Source: an uncultured Variovorax sp.
GTDB taxonomy: Bacteria > Pseudomonadota > Gammaproteobacteria > Burkholderiales > Burkholderiaceae
Reading direction: 5' to 3'
Assembly (NCBI GenBank): GCA_946478645.1
Contig: CAMLCW010000098.1
Location: forward strand, 1 to 14,292
DNA length: 14,292 bases
Shown here: piece after piece, positions 1-10,464 of the stretch
Layout: each line of letters starts with the position of its first letter
Numbering within the stretch: the stretch's first letter is position 1
The notes under the pieces: model-generated
Told to the model about the DNA's origin: nothing
Databases searched by the model: none
Seen by the model: the letters and a program-made list of their open reading frames with translations, nothing else
Position numbers and translations under genes: made by a program

Positions 1-1187
1 TCGCGGCTCATGGCCTGCAGCAGCGCGGCGCTCTGGTAGGCGATGCTCTCGAGCGCGGCGCGCGCGATGTGCGCCACGGTGGTGCCGCGCGTGAGGCCGG
101 TGATGGTGCCGCGCGCGTCTGCGTGCCAGTAGGGCGCGCCGAGCCCGGTGAAGGCCGGCACCATCATCACGCCGCCCGCGTCGGGCACGCTCTCGGCGAG
201 CGACTGCACTTCGGCGCTGCCCTTGATGGCCTTGAGGCCGTCGCGCAGCCACTGCACCACGGCGCCGCCGACGAAGACGCTGCCTTCCATCGCGTACTGC
301 GGCGTGGCATTGCATTGGGCCGCGCTGGTCACGAGCAGGCCGTTGTGCGAGGGCTGGAACTCGCCGCCCGTGTGCATCAGCAGGAAGCAGCCGGTGCCGT
401 AGGTGTTCTTGGCCATGCCGGGGCCGAAGCAGGCCTGGCCGAAGAGGGCGCTCTGCTGGTCGCCCGCAACGCCGCCGACCGGCAGGCTGCGGCCGAGCAG
501 GGCCGCGTCGGTGTCGACGAAGTGCGAGCTCGAAGGCTGCACCGCGGGCATCAGCGAGGCCGGGATGTCGAGCGCGGCGAGCAGCTCCGCGTCCCATTCA
601 TTGCGATGCACGTCGAAGAGCATCGTGCGCGAGGCGTTGGTCACGTCGGTCACGTGCACCTTGCCGCCGGTGAGCTGCCACATGAGCCAGCTGTCGACGG
701 TGCCGAAGGCGAGTTCGCCGCGCTCGGCCTGCGCGCGTGCGCCGGGCACGTTGTCGAGCAGCCAGCGCAGCTTGGTGCCGGAGAAGTAGGCGTCGATCAC
801 GAGGCCGGTCTTCTGCTGGATGGTGTCGGCCATGCCTTCGTCGCGCAGCTGCGCGCACAACGGCTCTGCGCGGCGGTCCTGCCAGACGATGGCATGGTGC
901 ACCGGCTGGCCGGTCTGGCGGTTCCACAGCACGGTGGTCTCGCGTTGGTTGGTGATGCCGATGGCGTGGATGTCGGCAGGCTGCAGATTGGCCTTGGCGA
1001 GCACCTCGCGCGCGGTGGCGAGCTGGCTGCGCCAGATCTCCATCGGGTCGTGCTCGACCCAGCCCGGCTGGGGGTAGATCTGCGTGAGCTCTTTCTGCGC
1101 GATTGCGACGATGCGGCCTTCGCGGTCGAACACGATGCTGCGGGAACTGGAGGTGCCCTGGTCGAGGGCGAGCAGGTAGGTGGTCAT
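1..1187 (-). CDS. glpK: Glycerol kinase, C-terminal end cut off by the window edge
   Basis: ATP-dependent cytoplasmic kinase that converts glycerol to sn-glycerol 3-phosphate, trapping it in the cell. About 395 residues are visible, against a usual length near 500, so roughly the last 100 lie outside the window. Read on the minus strand, it starts [16 protein letters not shown], the first phosphate-binding loop of FGGY kinases. It continues with [34 protein letters not shown], the [10 protein letters not shown] segment that carries the catalytic aspartate, [10 protein letters not shown], and [18 protein letters not shown]. These match glycerol kinase rather than other sugar kinases. The ATG at 1185-1187 has a GAGGAAG ribosome site about 9 bases upstream. 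It lies 57 bp after glpR on the same strand, so the two are probably co-transcribed. No stop or frameshift was noticed in the visible part. Confidence 0.95.
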   Translation of the reverse strand, partial: MTTYLLALDQGTSSSRSIVFDREGRIVAIAQKELTQIYPQPGWVEHDPMEIWRSQLATAREVLAKANLQPADIHAIGITNQRETTVLWNRQTGQPVHHAIVWQDRRAEPLCAQLRDEGMADTIQQKTGLVIDAYFSGTKLRWLLDNVPGARAQAERGELAFGTVDSWLMWQLTGGKVHVTDVTNASRTMLFDVHRNEWDAELLAALDIPASLMPAVQPSSSHFVDTDAALLGRSLPVGGVAGDQQSALFGQACFGPGMAKNTYGTGCFLLMHTGGEFQPSHNGLLVTSAAQCNATPQYAMEGSVFVGGAVVQWLRDGLKAIKGSAEVQSLAESVPDAGGVMMVPAFTGLGAPYWHADARGTITGLTRGTTVAHIARAALESIAYQSAALLQAMSR

Positions 1188-1210
1188 GGTTTCATCTTCC
1201 TCTGTCTGGC

Positions 1211-1243
1211 TCCTTCCCCTCCCGGGGGAAGGCTCGGGGAGCC
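1211..1243. repeat. REP-like GC-rich hairpin, copy A (glpR-glpK junction)
   Basis: Two adjacent stems fill most of the 57-bp gap between glpR and glpK. One is CCTTCCCC (1212-1219) pairing with GGGGAAGG (1225-1232). The other is GGCTC (1231-1235) pairing with GAGCC (1239-1243). The first stem resembles the hairpins at 5994-6014 and 8183-8203, so this is a dispersed intergenic repeat. Neither strand has a T-run after it, so it is not a typical intrinsic terminator. Confidence 0.6.
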
Positions 1244-1244
1244 C

Positions 1245-2012
1245 TCACGATTTTGCGATCTCCAGGCGCACCTGCGCGGCCTCCAGCAGTTCGGCGAAGG
1301 GCGGCGGGGGCTCGGCGTCGGTGAACAGGCGGTCGATCTGCGGCAGCGTGCCGAGCTGGATCATCGCGGGCCGGTTGAACTTGCTCGCATCGGCCGCGAG
1401 CCAGACCTCGCGCGCCTGCGCGATGATGGTCTGCGCCACCTTCACCTCGCGCAGGTCGAAGTCGCGCAGCGAACCGTCGGCCTCGATGCTCGACACGCCG
1501 ATCAGCGCGATGTCGACCTTGAACTGGCGGATGAAATCGATGGTGGCCTCGCCGATGATGGCGCGGTCGCGCGCGCGCACCGAGCCACCCGCCACGATCA
1601 CCTCGCACGACGCATTGCCGCTCAGGATGGTCGCCACGTTGAGATTGTTGGTGATCACGCGCAGCCCCGTGTGGCGCAGCAGCGCCTTGGCGATGGCCTC
1701 GGTGGTGGTGCCGATGTTGAGGATCAGCGAACAGTCGTTGGGCACCAGCTCGGCCACGCGGCGCGCGATGCGCGCCTTGCCTTCGGCGTTCAGCGTCTCG
1801 CGCTGCTGGTAGCCGATGTTCTCGGTGGTCGAGCTCGGCACGCGCACGCCGCCGTGAAAGCGCGTGAGCAGCCCCTGGTCGGCCAGCCGCTGCACGTCGC
1901 GGCGCACCGTCTGCAGGGTCACGCCGAGCATGTCGGCGAGCGCTTCGACGGTGACGGAACCGCGCCTGCGCACGGTGTCGAGGAGATTGATCTGGCGCGG
2001 GTTGGAATTCAC
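1245..2012 (-). CDS. glpR: DeoR-family repressor of the glycerol regulon
   Basis: Cytoplasmic transcriptional repressor of 255 residues, the usual DeoR length, which in this family responds to glycerol 3-phosphate. The N-terminal winged helix-turn-helix (about residues 6-56) reads RQINLLDTVRRRGSVTVEALA, then TLQTVRRDVQRLADQGLLTRFHGGV, the DeoR signature with the recognition helix TVRRD. The C-terminal ISOCOT-type sensor domain contains LILNIGTTTEAIAKAL (about 96-111), GLRVITNNLNVA and VAGGSVR, which are typical phosphosugar-binding segments. The start is a GTG at 2010-2012 with no strong ribosome site. I chose it because MNSNPRQINLLD aligns directly with the family's N terminus. The gene is divergent from glpD and upstream of glpK, and a candidate operator lies 55-72 bp upstream of its start. 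The gene context makes GlpR more likely than another DeoR regulator. Confidence 0.92.
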   Translation of the reverse strand: MNSNPRQINLLDTVRRRGSVTVEALADMLGVTLQTVRRDVQRLADQGLLTRFHGGVRVPSSTTENIGYQQRETLNAEGKARIARRVAELVPNDCSLILNIGTTTEAIAKALLRHTGLRVITNNLNVATILSGNASCEVIVAGGSVRARDRAIIGEATIDFIRQFKVDIALIGVSSIEADGSLRDFDLREVKVAQTIIAQAREVWLAADASKFNRPAMIQLGTLPQIDRLFTDAEPPPPFAELLEAAQVRLEIAKS

Positions 2013-2066
2013 GGAAAGGTCGCGAAAGGCAGTGAGACTCCTGCCAAGGGTACAGCGGGCGACTTT

Positions 2067-2084
2067 AAAACGAAAGAAAACGAA
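2067..2084. promoter_or_regulatory. Candidate GlpR operator, tandem AAAACGAA
   Basis: The octamer AAAACGAA occurs at 2067-2074 and again at 2077-2084, a 10-bp period that places both copies on the same face of the helix. Read on the other strand it is two TTCGTTTT units. From memory, T-rich TTTCG repeats of this style are typical of DeoR-type operators in proteobacteria. It lies in the AT-rich gap shared by glpR and glpD, where an autoregulating repressor would act. The link to GlpR is inferred from position and repeat form. Confidence 0.5.
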
Positions 2085-2132
2085 TATTTGTAAGGGAAAA
2101 CTCGGGGGAAAATCGCGTCAAAAGGAATCCAA

Positions 2133-3788
2133 ATGAAAAGACGCGAAAATACAATGGCGCCCTTCCGTGAACAAAGTCACGAATCAAACGGGCCTGTTTT
2201 TGTGAGCGATTTGTCCTCCGACCCGAAGCCGCCTGCGACGACCGACTGCGACGTGCTGGTCGTCGGCGGCGGCATCAACGGCTGCGGCATTGCGCGCGAC
2301 CTCGCGGGCCGCGGCTGGCGCGTGGTGCTGTGCGAGAAAGACGATCTTGCGGCGCACACCTCGTCCTCGTCGACCAAGCTGATCCACGGCGGGCTGCGCT
2401 ACCTCGAGTACTACGAGTTCTCGCTGGTGCGCAAGGCGCTGCAGGAGCGCGAGGTGCTGCTCAAGAGCGCGCCGCACATCATGTGGCCCCTGCGCTTCGT
2501 GATGCCGCACGACCCCTCGATGCGGCCCGGCTGGATGATCCGCATCGGCCTGTTCATGTACGACCACCTCGCCAGGCGCGAGGTGCTGCCGCCGTCGCGC
2601 GGCATCGACCTGCGCCGCCATGCGGCGGGCGAGCCGCTCAAGCGGCAGTTCGAGCGCGGCTACGTCTATTCCGACGGCTGGGTCGACGACGCGCGGCTGG
2701 TGGTGCTCAATGCGGTCGACGCGCGGGCGCAGGGCGCCGAGGTGCTCACGCGCACGCGCTGCGTGCATGCGCAGCGCGACGCCGAGGGCTGGCGCGCGAC
2801 GCTCGAGACGGCCGGCGGCACGACCCGCGTGGTGCGCGCGCGCGCCGTGGTCAACGCGGCGGGGCCCTGGGCCGAATCGTTCCTGCGCGGTGTCGCGCAG
2901 TCGGCCAAGGGCGAAGCGCTCGCCACCAAGAGCCTGCGGCTCGTCAAGGGCAGCCACATCGTGGTGAAGCGCCTGTTCGCGCACGACCATGCCTACATCT
3001 TCCAGAACCCCGACAAGCGGATCATCTTCGCGATTCCGTACCAGGACGACTTCACGCTGATCGGCACCACCGACATCGAGCTGGACGCCGACGACCCCGG
3101 CGCGGCGCGCATCTCGCAGGACGAGATCGACTACCTCTGCACGCAGGCGAGCCGGTATTTCGAGAAGGCCGTGACGCCCGCCGACGTGGTCTGGACCTAT
3201 TCGGGCGTGCGGCCGCTGCTCGACGATGCCTCGGGCGACCCGTCAGCCGTCACGCGCGACTACATGCTCGAGTCGAACACCGCCGCGGCACCGCTGCTGT
3301 CGGTATGGGGCGGCAAGATCACCACCTTCCGCAAGCTCGCCGAGGACGCGGCCGACGAGGTCGGGCGCATGCTCGGCGAGCCGGGCCCGAAGCGCGGCGC
3401 CTGGACGGAGGGGGCCTTCCTGGCCGGCGGCGACCTGTCGGGCTGGATCGGGGCGGCGACGCGGCCCGTCGACGACTTCGAGCGCTTCGTGGGCGCAGTA
3501 CAGGCCCGCCACGCCTGGCTCGATGCCCGGCTCGCGCGGCGCCTGGCGCGTGCCTATGGCGCGCGCGTGGCCGACCTGCTCGGCGACGCGCAGTCGATGG
3601 CCGACATGGGCGAAGCCGTGGCGCCGGGGCTCCATGCGCGCGAGCTGCATTTCCTGCAGCAGAACGAATGGGCCACCAGCGCGGACGACGTGCTGTGGCG
3701 CCGCTCCAAACTGGGCCTGCACTACACCGCCGCCGAACGCGCGCAGGTGGCTGCGTGGATGCAGGCGCACACCACCGACCAACGCTAG
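2133..3788 (+). CDS. glpD: Aerobic glycerol-3-phosphate dehydrogenase (FAD)
   Basis: Membrane-associated flavoenzyme that oxidises sn-glycerol 3-phosphate to dihydroxyacetone phosphate and passes electrons to quinone. The 551-residue reading has an FAD dinucleotide fold at residues 40-68 (CDVLVVGGGINGCGIARDL with acidic E68), followed by the GlpD hallmark TSSSSTKLIHGGLRYLE (76-92). Also visible are NAAGPWAE, the SHIVVKRLF segment, FAIPYQDDFTLIGTTD, SGVRPLLDD, GGKITTFRKLAEDAAD, and the C-terminal DVLWRRSKLGLHYT. The ATG at 2133 follows AAAGGAA (2121-2127). This start gives about 40 residues before the FAD fold, some 30 more than the E. coli enzyme. The first 23 codons are unusually AT-rich (AAA, AGA, AAT, ACA, AGT, TTT), so a start at GTG 2202 (MSDLSSDPKPP, 528 residues) is a real alternative. 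It heads the transporter operon, with glpS 19 bp downstream. Confidence 0.95.
   Translation: MKRRENTMAPFREQSHESNGPVFVSDLSSDPKPPATTDCDVLVVGGGINGCGIARDLAGRGWRVVLCEKDDLAAHTSSSSTKLIHGGLRYLEYYEFSLVRKALQEREVLLKSAPHIMWPLRFVMPHDPSMRPGWMIRIGLFMYDHLARREVLPPSRGIDLRRHAAGEPLKRQFERGYVYSDGWVDDARLVVLNAVDARAQGAEVLTRTRCVHAQRDAEGWRATLETAGGTTRVVRARAVVNAAGPWAESFLRGVAQSAKGEALATKSLRLVKGSHIVVKRLFAHDHAYIFQNPDKRIIFAIPYQDDFTLIGTTDIELDADDPGAARISQDEIDYLCTQASRYFEKAVTPADVVWTYSGVRPLLDDASGDPSAVTRDYMLESNTAAAPLLSVWGGKITTFRKLAEDAADEVGRMLGEPGPKRGAWTEGAFLAGGDLSGWIGAATRPVDDFERFVGAVQARHAWLDARLARRLARAYGARVADLLGDAQSMADMGEAVAPGLHARELHFLQQNEWATSADDVLWRRSKLGLHYTAAERAQVAAWMQAHTTDQR
2166..2181. promoter_or_regulatory. Possible CRP-family binding site near the glpD start
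   Basis: CGTGA at 2166-2170 and TCACG at 2177-2181 form a perfect palindrome with a 6-bp spacer. GTGA-N6-TCAC is the core recognised by CRP/Vfr-type regulators, here with C and G at the outermost positions instead of T and A. It falls inside glpD if translation starts at 2133, but in the 5' leader if it starts at GTG 2202. A palindrome this short can arise by chance, so the call rests on motif form and on its place before a catabolic operon. Confidence 0.3.
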
Positions 3789-3807
3789 AACCTCACCGGG
3801 AGCGCCG

Positions 3808-4881
3808 ATGCAACTGACTCTGGAGCGCGTGACCAAGAAAGTCGGCGCGCAGACCTGGCTCTACGAGCAGAGCATCGCGCCGAAGAGCGGCGCGGTCACC
3901 GTGCTGCTGGGCGCGACGCAGGCCGGCAAGACCAGCCTGATGCGGCTGATGGCCGGGCTCGATGCGCCGAGCACCGGCCGGGTGCTGGTGGACGGCAAGG
4001 ATGTCACCGGCATGCCGGTGCGCGAGCGCAACGTGGCCATGGTCTATCAGCAGTTCATCAACTATCCCTCGCTCAAGGTGGCCGACAACATCGCGTCGCC
4101 GCTGCGGCTGCGCGGCGAGCCCGACGTCGATGCGCGCGTGAAAGCGCTGGCCGACCGGCTCTCGATCGGCATGTTCCTCGACCGCTATCCCTCCGAGCTC
4201 TCGGGCGGGCAGCAGCAGCGCGTGGCGCTGGCACGCGCGCTGGCCAAGAACGCGCCGCTCATGCTGCTCGACGAGCCGCTGGTGAACCTCGACTACAAGC
4301 TGCGCGAAGGCCTGCGCGAAGAGCTCACGCAGCTGTTCGCGAGCGGCGATTCGACCGTGGTCTATGCCACCACCGAACCCGGCGAGGCGCTGCTGCTGGG
4401 CGGCTACACCGCCGTGATGGATGCCGGCGAGCTGCTGCAGTATGGCCCCACGGCCGAGGTGTTCCATGCGCCGCAGTCGCTGCGCGTGGCGCGCGCCTTC
4501 AGCGATCCGCCGATGAACCTGCTGCGCGCGACGGCATCGGCCGGGCGGGTGCAGCTCGAGGGCGGACCGGCGCTCGCGCTGGCGCTGCCCGAGGCGGCGG
4601 CCGGCGCAGTCACGGTGGGCCTGCGCGCGAGCGCGCTCGACGTCGCCGCGGGGGAGGGCAACGTCGCCTTGCCCGGCAAGGTGGAGCTGGCCGAGATCTC
4701 GGGCTCGGACACCTTCGTGCACGTCGAGACCGCGGTGGGCGAACTGGTGGCGCAGCTCACGGGCGTGCACCGCTTCGAGTTGGGCGCGGCGATCACGCTG
4801 TACTTCAGCGCATCGCAGGCCTATGTGTTCGATGCCGGCGAGAAGCTGGCGCTGGCGCCAGCCTGGCGCAGGGGGAATTGA
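3808..4881 (+). CDS. glpS: Glycerol ABC importer, ATP-binding subunit GlpS
   Basis: Cytoplasmic ATPase subunit of 357 residues in the MalK/UgpC-like group, paired with GlpT to drive glycerol import. It shows a Walker A of unusual sequence, GATQAGKTS (35-43, K41), a Q-loop at MVYQQF (78-83), an intact signature LSGGQ (131-135) and Walker B LMLLDE (151-156, catalytic E156). The H-loop position, normally THDQ, reads ATTEP (187-191), so the switch histidine is replaced by T189 (codon 4372-4374). From memory, related rhizobial GlpS proteins have a similar substitution, so it is probably not a local mutation. The C-terminal third (about 240-357) is the regulatory OB-fold region. The ATG at 3808 follows CCGGGAG. 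It lies 19 bp after glpD, and its stop overlaps the leader of glpT. The name follows the GlpSTPQV system of Rhizobium leguminosarum. Confidence 0.9.
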   Translation: MQLTLERVTKKVGAQTWLYEQSIAPKSGAVTVLLGATQAGKTSLMRLMAGLDAPSTGRVLVDGKDVTGMPVRERNVAMVYQQFINYPSLKVADNIASPLRLRGEPDVDARVKALADRLSIGMFLDRYPSELSGGQQQRVALARALAKNAPLMLLDEPLVNLDYKLREGLREELTQLFASGDSTVVYATTEPGEALLLGGYTAVMDAGELLQYGPTAEVFHAPQSLRVARAFSDPPMNLLRATASAGRVQLEGGPALALALPEAAAGAVTVGLRASALDVAAGEGNVALPGKVELAEISGSDTFVHVETAVGELVAQLTGVHRFELGAAITLYFSASQAYVFDAGEKLALAPAWRRGN

Positions 4882-4883
4882 AG

Positions 4884-5954
4884 ATGGCCCGCATCGACCT
4901 CGACCTGGCGCACGCCTACCGGCCCCATCCCAAGCAGGACAGCGACTATGCGCTGCTGCCGCTCAAGATGAGCTTCCGCGACGGCGGCGCCTACGCCTTG
5001 CTCGGCCCCTCGGGCTGCGGCAAGACGACGATGCTCAACATCATCTCGGGCCTGCTGGTGCCGTCGCAGGGCACGGTGCAGTTCGACGGGCGCGACGTGA
5101 CCCGCGCGACGCCGCAGGAGCGCAACATCGCGCAGGTGTTCCAGTTCCCGGTGATCTACGACACGATGACAGTGGCCGAGAACCTCGCGTTCCCGCTGCG
5201 CAACCGCAAGGTGCCCGAAGACCAGATCCGGAAGCGCGTGGGCGAGATTGCCGAGATGCTCGACATGAGCGGCCAGCTCAACCAGCGCGCGGCGGGTCTT
5301 GCGGCCGATGCCAAGCAGAAGATCTCGCTCGGGCGCGGGCTGGTGCGCAGCGACGTCTCGGCGGTGCTGTTCGACGAGCCGCTCACGGTGATCGATCCGC
5401 ACCTCAAATGGCAGCTGCGGCGCAAGCTCAAGCAGATCCACCGCGAGCTCAAGCTCACGCTGATCTACGTGACGCACGACCAGGTCGAGGCGCTCACCTT
5501 CGCCGAAGAAGTGGTTGTCATGACGCGCGGCCAGGCGGTGCAGGTGGGCAGTGCCGAAGCACTGTTCGAACGGCCGGCGCACACCTTCGTGGGCCACTTC
5601 ATCGGCTCGCCGGGCATGAACTTCCTGGCGGCGCGCAGTGCCGATGGTGCGCTCGAAGTGGGCCGCACCCGGCTCACGTCCGCGCGCACGCTGCCGCAGG
5701 GCATGCTCAAGCTCGGCATCCGGCCCGAATACCTGCGCCTCGCGAGTGCGGGCGCGCCGGGCGCGGTGCCGGCGGTGGTGACGCAGGTGCAGGACGTCGG
5801 CACGCACACCATGCTGAGCGCGGACGCAGACGGCAGCATGGTCAAGGTGCGGCTGCAAGCCGGCGACATGCCGCCCGCGGTTGGCGACACCGTGTGGCTG
5901 CGGGTGCTCGATGCCCACACGTGCTTCTACAAGGACGAGGAGCTGGTGGCATGA
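4884..5954 (+). CDS. glpT: Glycerol ABC importer, ATP-binding subunit GlpT
   Basis: Second ATPase subunit of the glycerol importer, 356 residues. It is not the E. coli GlpT glycerol-3-phosphate antiporter, which shares the name. It has a canonical Walker A GPSGCGKTT (41-49), Q-loop VFQF (85-88, Q87), Walker B VLFDE (161-165, E165) and H-loop THDQVEA (197-203, H198). The signature motif is missing: where LSGGQ is expected it reads LAADAKQ (139-145), although ISLGRGLVRS follows as in normal ABC proteins. It therefore complements GlpS, which has the signature but not the H-loop histidine. I chose the ATG at 4884, about 8 bases after AGGGGGAA. A TTG at 4878 overlaps the glpS stop and would add two residues, but it sits too close to that ribosome site. 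The C-terminal third is an OB-fold region. Confidence 0.9.
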   Translation: MARIDLDLAHAYRPHPKQDSDYALLPLKMSFRDGGAYALLGPSGCGKTTMLNIISGLLVPSQGTVQFDGRDVTRATPQERNIAQVFQFPVIYDTMTVAENLAFPLRNRKVPEDQIRKRVGEIAEMLDMSGQLNQRAAGLAADAKQKISLGRGLVRSDVSAVLFDEPLTVIDPHLKWQLRRKLKQIHRELKLTLIYVTHDQVEALTFAEEVVVMTRGQAVQVGSAEALFERPAHTFVGHFIGSPGMNFLAARSADGALEVGRTRLTSARTLPQGMLKLGIRPEYLRLASAGAPGAVPAVVTQVQDVGTHTMLSADADGSMVKVRLQAGDMPPAVGDTVWLRVLDAHTCFYKDEELVA

Positions 5955-5990
5955 ACATCCTGATTGCAGGCAGTCTGGTGCCCTGGTCTT

Positions 5991-6030
5991 TCTCCCTCCC
6001 CTCCCGGGGGAGGGCTGGGGTGGGGGCCGG
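5991..6030. repeat. REP-like GC-rich hairpin, copy B (glpT-glpP junction)
   Basis: CCCTCCCC (5994-6001) pairs with GGGGAGGG (6007-6014) around a 5-base loop, followed by a G-rich tail GCTGGGGTGGGGG (6014-6026). The stem plus the tail is the form of repeat often seen between genes in Burkholderiales (from memory). It fills much of the 97-bp gap inside the operon and would fold in the mRNA just ahead of the glpP ribosome site. Confidence 0.65.
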
Positions 6031-6051
6031 CCGCGCAGAAGGGGCCAAGCC

Positions 6052-6942
<891 letters not shown>

Positions 6943-6971
6943 GTTGTCGGGCTGTTTTGCATTGCAGTTTG

Positions 6972-7228
6972 GGGCGCTGCTGTCCAGGGCGCGATACCGC
7001 CGACGGGGTACCTTTCTCCGCGAATGTCCCCCGGCCTTCGGCCTCCTCCTTTATTTCGCTGCGCAAGGCACCCCATCGGCGGGATCGTTGCAGAGCGGTC
7101 GTTCATCGGCGATGCACAACGATCGTGCCCTGTGCCCAGGGTACCGGGTGCTCCCCGCAGCGAAATAAAGGAGGAGCCGAAGGCGGGGGACATTCGCGGA
7201 GGGGAGTACCCGGTGGCCTGGGCACGCG
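6972..7228. repeat. Long inverted-repeat element filling the glpP-glpQ gap
   Basis: The 340-bp gap between the two permease genes (6943-7282) has no credible gene and is mostly one inverted repeat. The left arm (about 7009-7073) and right arm (about 7149-7212) are near-perfect reverse complements. For example, TCCGCGAATGTCCCCC (7017-7032) matches GGGGGACATTCGCGGA (7185-7200), and TTTATTTCGCTGCG (7050-7063) matches CGCAGCGAAATAAA (7156-7169). A shorter inner stem GATCGTTG/CAACGATC (7083-7090, 7117-7124) lies in the centre. The outer flank GGGCGCTGCTGTCCAGGGCG (from 6972) and the right arm both recur at the right end of the window, which shows the element is dispersed. No transposase is encoded, and no target duplication is obvious. 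It may be a MITE-like or doublet REP-type element. Confidence 0.8.
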
Positions 7229-7282
7229 CCCCGAACGGCAGCGCCGGCAACAACAGCAGCCCGTCGCACAGGAGCCAGGCAA

Positions 7283-8095
<813 letters not shown>

Positions 8096-8106
8096 CCTTC
8101 GGTTTT

Positions 8107-8208
8107 TCTCCCTGCCCCGCTGGGGAAGGGCAGGGGCGGGGGCCAGCGGCGCATCCGTCGCGCGGCGACGCCCCCATCGCAACCTTCCCCCGGAGGGGGA
8201 AGGGGCAA
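8107..8208. repeat. REP-like pair in inverted orientation, copy C
   Basis: Two GC-rich hairpins occupy the 134-bp gap between glpQ and the DUF2160 gene. One is CCCTGCCC (8110-8117) pairing with GGGCAGGG (8128-8135). The other is CCTTCCCCC (8183-8191) pairing with GGGGGAAGG (8195-8203). The flanks run in opposite directions: CTCCCTGCCCC with GGGGCGGGGGCC on the left, CGCCCCCAT with GGGGCAAGAGAAG on the right. This makes a two-unit inverted arrangement like the BIME doublets of enterobacteria. The units match copies A and B in style. Confidence 0.6.
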
Positions 8209-8229
8209 GAGAAGACAAGGAGATAAGGA

Positions 8230-8538
8230 ATGTTCGACTGGATGGTCTGGACCACGCCGGTGGCGATTTTCTTCACCTGCATCGTGTTGATGCTGATCGG
8301 CATGACCGTGTGGGAGCTCAAGTCGCCCACCACCCTGCGCCGCGGCTGGCTGCCGATCGCCACCACGCGCGGCGACCGGCTCTTCATCGGCTTGCTGGCC
8401 GCCGCCTATGTGAACCTCATCTTCATCGGCCTCGCGGGCAAGTTCCAGGAATGGCTGGCGCTCGAGGCCGAGCCGTCGATCTGGATCAGCTTCGTGCTGT
8501 CGATGCTTCTGCTCGCGCTGGTGATGCGCAAGGGTTAG
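8230..8538 (+). CDS. Small DUF2160-type membrane protein of the glycerol transporter operon
   Basis: A 102-residue protein with three predicted membrane spans, at about 9-30, 50-69 and 84-99, separated by short charged loops. It has no signal peptide and no recognisable catalytic motif. I recognise it as the DUF2160 type of predicted small integral membrane protein, which in other proteobacteria lies between the permease and binding-protein genes of glycerol importer operons; in rhizobia this gene is, from memory, called glpU. Its function is unknown. A role as an accessory or stabilising subunit of the GlpPQ channel is inference from context alone. The ATG at 8230 has an excellent ribosome site, AAGGAG (8217-8222) with a 7-base spacer, which supports real translation. 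glpV follows after 99 bp. Confidence 0.85.
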   Translation: MFDWMVWTTPVAIFFTCIVLMLIGMTVWELKSPTTLRRGWLPIATTRGDRLFIGLLAAAYVNLIFIGLAGKFQEWLALEAEPSIWISFVLSMLLLALVMRKG

Positions 8539-8637
8539 CTGGTTTCGCTCAGAGAAAGAAAGACGCGACCGGCTCTCCGCCTCCCCGGAGCCGCGTTCGA
8601 ACCACCCGGGGAAGCCTTCAACCGAGGAGACACGTTC

Positions 8638-10368
<1,731 letters not shown>

Positions 10369-10400
10369 ACGCGCAGCGGCCAATCCGCCAGTGCCCTGGA

Positions 10401-10430
10401 AGGGCCGCGCCGAAGGGTGCGGCCCTTTTT
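10401..10430 (+). terminator. Rho-independent terminator after glpV
   Basis: AGGGCCGC (10401-10408) and GCGGCCCT (10419-10426) form a perfect 8-bp stem with a 10-base loop, followed directly by a T-run (10426-10430). It begins 32 bp after the glpV stop and marks the end of the glycerol operon. Confidence 0.88.
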
Positions 10431-10464
10431 CGTGCCTTCGCCGCCCTGGCCGTGGGGCATATGC

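Noticed and set aside
69..2093. Very long open frame on the plus strand (674 codons) opposite glpK and glpR
   Set aside because: Its translation is low-complexity, rich in His, Ala, Arg and Gly, as expected antisense to high-GC coding DNA. The opposite strand encodes recognisable glycerol kinase and DeoR proteins.
2330..3817. 495-codon plus-strand frame overlapping glpD
   Set aside because: An Ala/Arg-rich shifted frame of glpD. glpD itself has all family motifs in the other frame.
4878..4883. TTG 4878 as the glpT start
   Set aside because: It is only one or two bases after the AGGGGGAA ribosome site. ATG 4884 has the proper spacing and is a stronger start codon.
7024..7282. Possible small proteins within the glpP-glpQ gap
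   Set aside because: Their sequence comes entirely from the inverted-repeat element, and no ribosome site other than that of glpQ is present.
6943..7282. CRISPR array or integron attachment site in the glpP-glpQ gap
   Set aside because: There are no regularly spaced direct repeats and no integrase. The structure is two facing arms of one unit.
8570..8593. Small hairpin CGGCTC/GAGCCG upstream of glpV as a terminator
   Set aside because: Only a 6-bp stem with an 11-base or longer loop and no T-run. Not distinguishable from chance in DNA of this GC content.
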